Positions 1 to 5,415 of a stretch of DNA of 6,460 nt are shown in pieces. The stretch is from Acidobacteriaceae bacterium (GTDB lineage Bacteria; Acidobacteriota; Terriglobia; Bryobacterales; Bryobacteraceae). The number at the start of each line of letters is the position of its first letter. Within the stretch, counting starts at the first letter, position 1. The notes beneath the pieces are model-generated. The model did no database searches. It was not told the origin of the DNA and worked only from the letters and a program-made list of their open reading frames with translations. The stretch covers positions 1 through 6,460 of the forward strand of contig JAFAQG010000792.1 in the NCBI GenBank assembly GCA_019246575.1. Reading direction: 5' to 3'. A program made the position numbers and the translations under genes.

Positions 1-9
1 AATACGTAT

Positions 10-31
10 TTGGGTGGGCAATTGGGTGGGC
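10..31 (+). repeat. Tandem TTGGGTGGGC repeat forming a G-quadruplex motif
   Basis: TTGGGTGGGC occurs at 10-19 and again at 22-31. Together they give four runs of three G (12-14, 16-18, 24-26, 28-30) with loops of 1, 5 and 1 bases, which satisfies the standard G3+N1-7 definition of an intramolecular G-quadruplex on the + strand. The one-base outer loops are of the kind known to favour stable parallel folds. Formation in the cell and any regulatory role are inference. The motif sits about 290 bases before the first gene, and the upstream context is cut off by the window edge. Confidence 0.6.
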
Positions 32-218
32 GGTTCTCACGTGCGTCTGACCTCCTGCTTTTCGCACAGAAGGTCTCGTTTGCACCCGCATATCGATGCT
101 GCCTATCGTTCGGGCGGCTTCCGCTAGTACCTCAACGGGGGACGACCGCTTCTTCGCTGATGCAGTCAGAAACGTGATCGGTTCCCTGCGCCGCACGCTT
201 CGCCTTCGTTCATTTGGC

Positions 219-234
219 GATCGGAATTCCGGTC
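219..234. promoter_or_regulatory. 16-bp near-palindrome, possible operator
   Basis: GATCGGAATTCCGGTC is self-complementary except for one T/G pair (221 with 232); its core CGGAATTCCG is a perfect 10-bp palindrome. It lies about 90 bases before the preferred GTG start of the prenyltransferase-repeat gene, a suitable place for a dimeric regulator. If that gene really starts at TTG 214, the palindrome is inside its coding region and the operator reading fails. No regulator is identifiable, and chance occurrence is possible. Confidence 0.2.
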
Positions 235-321
235 AACATTGCAACGCGATCTTTCATCCACCCCGCCGCCGGCGCGCCACGGTTTTGGAGAAAATCCCCA
301 TCCCGCCAAATACTCAGGCTT

Positions 322-1239
322 GTGAATGTGAACGTGCGCGATCTGCAGCAGCACCTCGCCTCCCGAGAATCCGAGAGTGGCGGTTGGGGGTACGCCTCGA
401 ACCAGTTTTCCGCCGAATCATCGTCTCTCGCACTGCTGGCCCTCCAACCGGACGATCCGGCTCTTCCCGGGGTCAGAATCGAAAGCTTAACCAGAAAACA
501 ACTCGGTGATGGCTGTTGGCCGTCTGCCGATCCTGGAAGTCCACCAGGGAACTGGGCCACCGCGCTTGCGGTCAACGCTCTCCTCCATCTGTCGCCGGAA
601 CATCCAGCGTCACGAAGCGGTCTCCAAAGCCTCGTGGATGCCAAACCGCAGGAGGCGTCGTGTTTGTGGAGACTGAAATTCCGCACCATGGACACTCACG
701 TTCGCTTCGACCCGGCCAAATACGGCTGGAGCTGGGTTCCGAACGCCGGAAGTTGGGTCCACCCAACCGCCATGGCGCTGATTGCACTGGAACGAGGGCG
801 TCGGTTCAACTTCATTCGCGGCAAACGAGTCGCGAGTCGAATGGAACTCGGCTATGCGATGCTGTTCGATCGCATGTGCGCCGGTGGCGGATGGAACGCG
901 GGCAACAGCAGCGTATACGGCGTCCCCCTGGCGCCGCACGTCGATGCGACCGCAATCGCGCTCCTCGCTCTTCGGCTCCATTATGGGCGGCCGAAAGTAA
1001 AGCAATCGCTCTCCTGGCTACTTTCTGTCGAGTGCTCGTCTGCGTACAGCACAGCGTGGAGGATTTTGGCAATGCAGAGCTATCGGAGTGTCGAAGCGGG
1101 GCTGGGCCCTGCAATCGACAACGCTCGCCAGCAGCTTCTACGGCTCGCGCAACAACCCGGGCAGATCGCCGACAACTCGACACTCGCTTTGACAATATTC
1201 GCGCTCAAAGGCGATTTCAAGGCCTTCGCGATCGGTTGA
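322..1239 (+). CDS. Prenyltransferase/squalene-oxidase repeat protein (alpha/alpha barrel, probably non-cyclase)
   Basis: The protein is built from repeats of the type found in squalene-hopene cyclases and protein prenyltransferase beta subunits: a Gly-Gly/aromatic turn followed by a Thr/Ser-Ala-Leu-rich helix. Counting from TTG 214, repeats lie at about residues 56-77 (GGWGY...LALLAL), 98-126 (DGCWPS...), 169-193 (YGWSW...) and 225-254 (GGWNAG...ATAIALLAL), with degenerate ones near 276-288 and 319-331. The catalytic DxDDTA motif of class II terpene cyclases is absent; the equivalent place reads VDATA, so cyclase activity is doubtful. At about 305 residues it is much shorter than a true squalene-hopene cyclase. 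GTG 322 is chosen because proteins of this type normally begin shortly before the first GGWGY; GTG 328, GTG 334 and TTG 214 are alternatives and none has a strong ribosome site. The stop is six bases before the DUF362 start, implying one transcript. The fold is well supported; substrate and role are unknown. Confidence 0.78.
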   Translation: MNVNVRDLQQHLASRESESGGWGYASNQFSAESSSLALLALQPDDPALPGVRIESLTRKQLGDGCWPSADPGSPPGNWATALAVNALLHLSPEHPASRSGLQSLVDAKPQEASCLWRLKFRTMDTHVRFDPAKYGWSWVPNAGSWVHPTAMALIALERGRRFNFIRGKRVASRMELGYAMLFDRMCAGGGWNAGNSSVYGVPLAPHVDATAIALLALRLHYGRPKVKQSLSWLLSVECSSAYSTAWRILAMQSYRSVEAGLGPAIDNARQQLLRLAQQPGQIADNSTLALTIFALKGDFKAFAIG

Positions 1240-1245
1240 TGCGCC

Positions 1246-2241
1246 ATGAGCAACGATCTCAATCGCAGATTATTCGGAGCAGCGCTGCTCGCCGGCACGG
1301 GAGCGCTTGCATTCAAAACCATGCGAGTGCCGGCATTTCTGCGGGATCGACGAAAAGCGCGATCGCGAGTGGCGATCCTCAACGCCGATACCTACGCGAC
1401 TCCAGCTCTGGAAATGCTCGTATCGGACGGACTGCAACTCTTCGCGTTGGATCTGAAAGGCAAAAACGTTCTCCTCAAGCCGAATCTCGTGGAATACATT
1501 CCCGGCGCGGAAGTCAACACGAATTCACTCCTGGTTGGCGCCGCCGCGGACGCGTTTCTGAAGCTCGGGGCGAAATCCGTCGTGGTTGCCGAGGGACCCG
1601 GACATGAGCGAGATACGTACCTCGTTGTCGCCCAGAATGGACTCGAAGCGCAGTTACGAAACCGCAGTATCCGGTTCGTGGATCTGAATCGGGATGAAGT
1701 TGTACAGGTTCCACTCAAAAACGCACTCACCGGGCTCGATTCGCTCTGGCTCCCGCGCACCGTACTGGCCGCCGACATTATCGTTTCGATGCCCAAAGTA
1801 AAGACGCATCATTGGGCCGGCGTCACATTGAGCGTCAAAAACATGTTCGGCGTAATCCCCGGGGCAGTCTACGGATGGCCTAAGAACGTACTGCATTGGC
1901 AGGGAATCGACCGAAGCATTCTGGATATCGCCAGCACGGTACCGATTCATTTCGTGATCGCCGACGGAATCGTCGGTATGGAAGGCAACGGCCCGCTTCA
2001 CGGACAGCCGCGGCATTTGGGACGGATCATTATGTCCGACGATCCGGTAGCGGCCGATTTCACATGCGCGCACCTCATGGGCCTGAACCCCTGGCGGGTG
2101 ACCCATCTGGCGCAAGCCGCATCGTTTCTCGGAAATGGAGACGCGAAGCGAATAGAGCAATTGGCCGAAGGCTTGCCGCTTCGCGTGCGGCCGTTTTCGG
2201 TTTTGCCGGAATTCGCGCATCTCTTGGGGGAGAGGGTATAG
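1246..2241 (+). CDS. DUF362 domain protein with Tat-like N-terminus
   Basis: This is a 331-residue member of the DUF362 family, whose biochemical role I cannot name. Recognisable family blocks, in order, are KPNLV (78-82), EGPGH (116-120), the long conserved segment PKVKTHHWAG...VKNMFGVIPG (183-206), DGIVGMEGNGP (240-250) and DPVAAD (266-271). Residues 6-11, NRRLFG, followed by a hydrophobic stretch to about residue 23, resemble a twin-arginine export signal, as in many DUF362 proteins. There is no clear cleavage site, so it may stay anchored in the membrane. No 4Fe-4S ferredoxin motif is visible, unlike some relatives. ATG 1246 comes six bases after the upstream stop, with no strong ribosome site, so translational coupling to the prenyltransferase-repeat gene is likely. 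Length and ends look complete. Family assignment is confident; function is open. Confidence 0.88.
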   Translation: MSNDLNRRLFGAALLAGTGALAFKTMRVPAFLRDRRKARSRVAILNADTYATPALEMLVSDGLQLFALDLKGKNVLLKPNLVEYIPGAEVNTNSLLVGAAADAFLKLGAKSVVVAEGPGHERDTYLVVAQNGLEAQLRNRSIRFVDLNRDEVVQVPLKNALTGLDSLWLPRTVLAADIIVSMPKVKTHHWAGVTLSVKNMFGVIPGAVYGWPKNVLHWQGIDRSILDIASTVPIHFVIADGIVGMEGNGPLHGQPRHLGRIIMSDDPVAADFTCAHLMGLNPWRVTHLAQAASFLGNGDAKRIEQLAEGLPLRVRPFSVLPEFAHLLGERV

Positions 2242-2268
2242 AGTAGCGTTTCAAGGAAGGCGCGCGAT

Positions 2269-2337
2269 ATGGGTCACGGCCAATTCGATCAGAACGATCT
2301 CGCCCGCGCAACACCGCACTATGAATACAGCAATTAG
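2269..2337 (+). CDS. Possible 22-codon leader ORF upstream of the glycine-zipper gene
   Basis: ATG 2269 has the best ribosome site in this part of the window, AAGGAAGG at 2253-2260 with an 8-base spacer. It opens a 22-residue frame (MGHGQFDQNDLARATPHYEY then SN) that stops at TAG 2335-2337. This frame overlaps the first 17 bases of the next gene, whose own ATG 2321 has no visible ribosome site. The arrangement would suit translational coupling, in which ribosomes ending the leader re-initiate at 2321. The peptide shows no recognisable domain or amino-acid run typical of attenuators. An alternative is a base lost between the two ATGs, which would put them in one frame. Confidence 0.3.
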   Translation: MGHGQFDQNDLARATPHYEYSN

Positions 2338-2632
2338 TAAATCGGTCGTCTTGATTTTCGCTGGCTCGGCGCTGCTGAGCGCCGATATCTTGATTCTGAA
2401 GAATGGTAATCATATCGACGGGACCTATCTGGGTGGCGACTCTCGCACTGTAAAGTTTGAGGCAAAGGACCGGGTCACGGCATATCCCGTATCGGACATT
2501 GATACTGTCGAATTCAGCTCCGGTACAATGTCGCAGACCGGATTTAGTTCCGCTCGCAACCTGCCCACGCTGGAAGTCCCACACGCGCTGCAGTCCAGAT
2601 CGAGCCGGGCACGCCGATTACAGTGCGCCTGA
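2321..2632 (+). CDS. 5' part of frame-shifted secreted glycine-zipper protein (signal peptide and small beta domain)
   Basis: Residues 1-21 form a clear Sec signal peptide: short polar start, a hydrophobic VVLIFAGSALL core, and a likely cleavage after LSA (residue 21). The mature part, residues about 22-68, has alternating beta-type sequence (LKNGNHIDGTYLGGDSRTV... and YPVSDIDTVEF) that resembles the small Sm-like beta domain opening a group of exported Acidobacteriota proteins. After about residue 78 the sequence changes character, becoming Arg/Ser-rich and ending at residue 103. The natural continuation is instead found one base back, in the overlapping frame that is open from 2548. I therefore read this as the front half of a single gene ending at 3105, with one base lost (or two gained) between 2548 and about 2600. 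Function is unknown; location is probably periplasmic or envelope. Confidence 0.65.
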   Translation: MNTAISKSVVLIFAGSALLSADILILKNGNHIDGTYLGGDSRTVKFEAKDRVTAYPVSDIDTVEFSSGTMSQTGFSSARNLPTLEVPHALQSRSSRARRLQCA

Positions 2633-3105
2633 TTGACGCAATTCGTTCGAATGAGGCAACTGCGGCGACAATCTACCGCGCGAGCGTGGATACGCCGGTT
2701 TACTCCGCGGGCCAAATCGCGATTCCGGCGTATTCCTCGGCGGTTGTTCAGCTTTTGGACCGCACTGATTCGGGCCGACTAACCGGCCAAACGCAGCTCT
2801 CGCTTGCCTTGATGAAAATCGAAATCGGCGGCACAGCCTATGACGTTCAAACGACAGATACGGTCGAAACCTCGAACAACAGAGGCTCGAGTTCCGCGAA
2901 GATTACTGGCGGCACGGCGGCAGTTGGCGCAATTATCGGGGCTATTGCCCCAGGTGGGAAAGGCGCGGCTATCGGCGCAGGTTCCGGCGCTGCTGTAGGA
3001 GCTGCAGTATCGGTCTTGCGTCCGGGGGAGAAAATCAACCTACCGTCGGAAACAAGACTTACTTTCCGATTAGCCATGCCTGTTGCGATTTTGGGTTCTC
3101 GATAA
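2623..3105 (+). CDS. 3' part of frame-shifted secreted glycine-zipper protein
   Basis: This frame carries the C-terminal half of the protein begun at 2321. It is open from 2548, and the codons before GTG 2623 read naturally as a linker and strand (SQPAHAGSPT, then VQIEPGTPITVRLIDAI). GTG 2623 lies inside that strand, is the only start codon available and has no ribosome site, so it is probably not a true start. Residues 1-75 (counted from 2623) look like a beta-rich domain; residues 97-130 (about 2911-3012) are a glycine zipper, GGTAAVGAIIGAIA then GAAIGAGSGAAVGAAV, which in other exported proteins packs helices in or against a membrane. The end, LPSETRLTFRL, is a typical closing strand. TAA is at 3103-3105. 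If the break is real, this half is not made, or is made only by frameshifting. Confidence 0.6.
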   Translation: MRLIDAIRSNEATAATIYRASVDTPVYSAGQIAIPAYSSAVVQLLDRTDSGRLTGQTQLSLALMKIEIGGTAYDVQTTDTVETSNNRGSSSAKITGGTAAVGAIIGAIAPGGKGAAIGAGSGAAVGAAVSVLRPGEKINLPSETRLTFRLAMPVAILGSR

Positions 3106-3407
3106 CAAAGCGGCATCAGAAAACTGGTACTGCCGCGAGTAAGCCATTCCCATCCGGACTTCGCTTCAGTTATTTCTCAATCCCGAACTGATCCGCGTCG
3201 CGCCATCTTATCCCCCTGACTCGCACTGCCCCTTCCGGAGTTGATTGCCATTTGTGTAGAGCCAACCTGGGGTTTTAATCCCAAGCTAATTTCTCCGCAC
3301 GACATCACGGCTCATGCGGAAGTTTACGAATGCAACGCTATCTGTCGTTTCCGGAGACCACTTCTGCTGTGTCGGAAATAGCCAGTGAAACAAAAGCCTA
3401 ACAGATT
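3106..3407. other. Intergenic stretch between the chromosomal genes and the accessory genes
   Basis: I see no gene, tRNA or insertion-sequence end in these 302 bases on either strand. Apart from the stem-loop at 3110-3136, the visible items are minor: a weak promoter-like pair TTGTGT (3252-3257) and TTTAAT (3274-3279) with a 16-base spacer, and TGTCGGAAATAG at 3370-3381, which recurs inside the next gene at 3553-3564. The in-frame TAA at 3399-3401 closes the frame before the next gene. The stretch separates genes of probable chromosomal type from genes of mobile or defence type, so it may contain an insertion boundary, but no flanking repeat proves this. Confidence 0.4.
3110..3136 (+). terminator. 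Stem-loop directly after the glycine-zipper gene, possible terminator
   Basis: GCGGCA (3110-3115) pairs with TGCCGC (3131-3136), and inside the loop CAG (3117-3119) can pair with CTG (3124-3126) around AAAA. The structure begins four bases after the TAA stop, as expected for a transcript end. There is no T-tract after it (GAGTAAGCC follows), so it is not a canonical intrinsic terminator and may only protect the 3' end. Confidence 0.25.
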
Positions 3408-3767
3408 ATGGAACTCTTAACGGCAGAGATCAAGACATGTCTGCTCGAAAACGGTCGTAAGAATGCCGAGCTCGTCGCCAACGGAGTTGATACGTTCGAC
3501 TTCCCGCCTGTTGTGAAGCTCTTTACGCCAGATGCTGGTTTCACTTGGCTTCTGTCGGAAATAGACCCGGAGAATTCCGATATCGCGTTTGGCCTATGCG
3601 ATCTCGGGATAGGCTGTCCGGAAGTCGGTTATGTCAGCCTTTCAGAAATCGCGTGTCTGCGAGGTAAAAGCGGTCTGCCCGTTGAGCGCGACTGCTACTT
3701 CAAGTCCGACAAAACGCTTTCGGCTTACGCGGATGAAGCACATCGGCTCGGGCATATCAGGGCGTGA
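3408..3767 (+). CDS. DUF2958 domain protein
   Basis: A 119-residue protein that matches the DUF2958 family along its whole length. The blocks I recognise are PVVKLFTPDAGFTWLLSEID (34-53), FGLCDLGIGCPEVGYVSLSE (61-80) and LPVERD...F.SDKTLSAYA (90-108). It has no signal peptide or membrane segment and is presumably cytoplasmic. No activity is established that I can state. The family is typically carried by plasmids, integrative elements and genomic islands, which marks the start of accessory DNA here. ATG 3408 is the only good start: a TAA stop lies three codons earlier in frame, and the family usually begins with a similar MELLT-type sequence. No clear Shine-Dalgarno is visible. The next gene on the same strand follows after 143 bases, so co-transcription is possible but not certain. 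Confidence 0.88.
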   Translation: MELLTAEIKTCLLENGRKNAELVANGVDTFDFPPVVKLFTPDAGFTWLLSEIDPENSDIAFGLCDLGIGCPEVGYVSLSEIACLRGKSGLPVERDCYFKSDKTLSAYADEAHRLGHIRA

Positions 3768-3910
3768 TACGCCGTTCCTGCCGGATGCGTCATTTTGCAT
3801 TAGGTTTGCACAGCGGAGGGCCTTCGAAGCTCGGCGGTTCAGGTTCAACTACTTGAATTTCCACCCGTATTCGACTAAAGGTTTCGTTGTGATCAGCCGA
3901 TGATGCTTTT

Positions 3911-5404
3911 TTGACGACCATCTCCAAATTCGACTGGCTCACGGCCCAAACCTGTCCGGCGAAAGCATGGCACGGCTTACGTGCGCCCGCAGCCGCACCG
4001 AGCGAAGCGGACCGTTTCCGAATGGAACAGGGCCAGGAGGTAGGCGCTCTGGGCCGCGCACTCTATCCGGAAGGCATCCTCATTTGCAGCAAAAACGGGA
4101 AATCCCCGGCTCAGATTACCCAGGAGCTTATCTCGGACCAGAACCATAAAACATTCTTCGAAGCGACCGTTCACGCCGCACCCTTCGTTGCAAAAGCGGA
4201 TATCCTTCGGCGTGAAGATAGCGTCTGGCATGTTCTAGAGGTGAAATCCAGTTTTTCGGATAGTGGCGCAATCGATGAGCTTGTCAGCGACCTCGCCTAT
4301 ACCGTCACGGTTTTCAGGCGTGGGGGCCTTCCCATCGAGCGTGCTTCTCTCCTGCTCCTATCGCGCCAGTTCCGTTTTGGAGATGGTCCGGAAAAACTGT
4401 TCGACATCGTTGATTGTACGGATGAGGTGCTGGATCGAGTCGTGAAATTTAATCGCAGCGCCGATGTGATCGCAAAAGCGCTCTTCCGCGATACGCCGCC
4501 ACCAGCCGTTTTGCGCCCGGCATGCCGCGACTGCGACTTCTTTGATACCAAATGCCTCGGGACAGGCATCGCCCATACAGTTCTGGAAATTCCCGGCCTA
4601 CATCATAAGAAGCTAAAGCGCCTCTCCGATGAAGGTATTATCGATTTGTCGCAGATTCCTGATGATCTCTGCCTGAATGATCGTCAAATGCGCGCCGAGG
4701 AAGCCGTGCTCTCTGGCAAGGTGATTGTGGATGACGTTCTCGGAACCGCATTGAGCGCAATCGCCTGGCCCTGCCATTATCTGGACTTTGAGACGGTCGC
4801 GACGGTGCTACCGCTCTACCAGGGCCACGGCTGTCATCAGCAGGTGCTAACCCAGTTCAGTATCCATCACCGCGACAGCATGGATGCCGAACCGCGCCAC
4901 AGTGAATATCTTGCTGATGCGACGAGAGATTGCCAGCGGGATGTCGCAGAAGCGCTAATCGCAGCACTGGGAAAGGAGGGCTCTGTCGTTGTATACAGTA
5001 GCTTCGAACAGACGCGCATCAAAACTCTGCGCAACCTATTTCCCGATCTGGCACGGCCACTCGATGCCATCCTGGCCCGGTTGGTAGACCTCCTGCCAAT
5101 CATCACGGAGTACGTTTACCATCCCGCTTTTAAGGGAAGCTATTCGATAAAGAAGGTACTTCCGGCACTCGTTCCAGACCTCTCGTACAAGGGACTTCCC
5201 GTGGCTGACGGCGATACCGCCATCACGCGTTTTGCGCAGATGGCGCGCGGTCGAATTACCGGCACAGATGTCGAACTGACACGGCAGCAGCTCCTTGATT
5301 ACTGTAGGCTCGATACGCTCGCGATGCTTCGGCTGCACAAAACACTGCACCAACTCGCTTCACAGGAGCAGCCGGTCCGGACGCTGACCTCGACAATGAC
5401 TTAG
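3911..5404 (+). CDS. DUF2779 protein: Cas4/RecB-like nuclease fused to DEDDy exonuclease domain
   Basis: This 497-residue protein has two nuclease-like halves. The N-terminal half (about 1-220) is a PD-(D/E)XK domain of Cas4/RecB type: D97 (in AKAD), E110-V-K112 (LEVKSS), and four cysteines suited to an iron-sulphur cluster, C15 plus C205, C208 and C215 (CRDCDFFDTKC). The C-terminal half (about 285-475) is the DUF2779 region with an RNase-H-like 3'-5' exonuclease pattern: D292-F-E294 (exo I), VVVYSSFE366 (exo II), then Y464-x3-D468 (YCRLD, exo III of DEDDy type), with YHPAFKGSYSIKKVLP at about 403-418. All key residues are present, so both activities are plausible; substrate and partners are unknown. 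The only in-frame start is TTG 3911, with no ribosome site. ATG 3900 and ATG 3903 would be in frame if the T run at 3907-3912 had seven Ts, giving a more natural start. Its stop is 11 bases from that of the opposing Res-like gene. Confidence 0.87.
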   Translation: MTTISKFDWLTAQTCPAKAWHGLRAPAAAPSEADRFRMEQGQEVGALGRALYPEGILICSKNGKSPAQITQELISDQNHKTFFEATVHAAPFVAKADILRREDSVWHVLEVKSSFSDSGAIDELVSDLAYTVTVFRRGGLPIERASLLLLSRQFRFGDGPEKLFDIVDCTDEVLDRVVKFNRSADVIAKALFRDTPPPAVLRPACRDCDFFDTKCLGTGIAHTVLEIPGLHHKKLKRLSDEGIIDLSQIPDDLCLNDRQMRAEEAVLSGKVIVDDVLGTALSAIAWPCHYLDFETVATVLPLYQGHGCHQQVLTQFSIHHRDSMDAEPRHSEYLADATRDCQRDVAEALIAALGKEGSVVVYSSFEQTRIKTLRNLFPDLARPLDAILARLVDLLPIITEYVYHPAFKGSYSIKKVLPALVPDLSYKGLPVADGDTAITRFAQMARGRITGTDVELTRQQLLDYCRLDTLAMLRLHKTLHQLASQEQPVRTLTSTMT

Positions 5405-5415
5405 GCCCTTGGCGA

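Larger units (their letters stand above)
1..321. other. Leader region without a convincing gene
   Basis: No frame here gives a believable protein. The frame of the downstream prenyltransferase-repeat gene is open back to base 178 (TGA at 175-177), so that gene could begin as early as TTG 214, but the translated residues before about base 322 look non-coding. An overlapping + frame from 96 to 509 is low-complexity and Arg/Pro-rich and looks like a shadow. The stretch opens with the 10-bp palindrome AATACGTATT (1-10), followed by the G-tract repeat (10-31) and the near-palindrome at 219-234. It most likely holds the promoter of the two-gene unit, but I could not identify a convincing -35/-10 pair. 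Confidence 0.5.

Noticed and set aside
80..109. TTGCAC ... TATCGT as a promoter before the first gene
   Set aside because: Only three of six and four of six consensus matches with an 18-base spacer; too weak, and Acidobacteriota promoters are not well defined.
96..509. 137-codon + strand frame overlapping the start of the prenyltransferase-repeat gene
   Set aside because: The sequence is Arg/Pro-rich with no recognisable domain, and it overlaps the true repeat frame from 322 on; it is best read as a shadow.
516..1607. 363-codon + strand frame across two genes
   Set aside because: It overlaps well-supported genes in another frame and its Arg/Ser-rich composition is typical of an out-of-frame GC-rich reading.
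3268..3284. GGGGTTTTAATCCC as a tRNA T-arm or terminator
   Set aside because: The loop does not match the TTCRANY pattern, there is no acceptor or anticodon arm around it, and the stem is only about four pairs.
3370..3564. 12-base direct repeat TGTCGGAAATAG (3370-3381 and 3553-3564) as a possible attachment or insertion footprint
   Set aside because: The second copy lies inside conserved DUF2958 coding sequence, there is no mobile gene between the copies, and 12 bases may recur by chance.
3844..3857. TTCAA-CTAC-TTGAA inverted repeat before the DUF2779 gene
   Set aside because: Only five base pairs per arm and the nearby promoter-like hexamers are poor, so I cannot separate it from chance.
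3631..3903. 90-codon + strand frame running from the DUF2958 gene into the gap before DUF2779
   Set aside because: Its first half lies inside the DUF2958 gene in another frame, and the rest shows no known domain or ribosome site.
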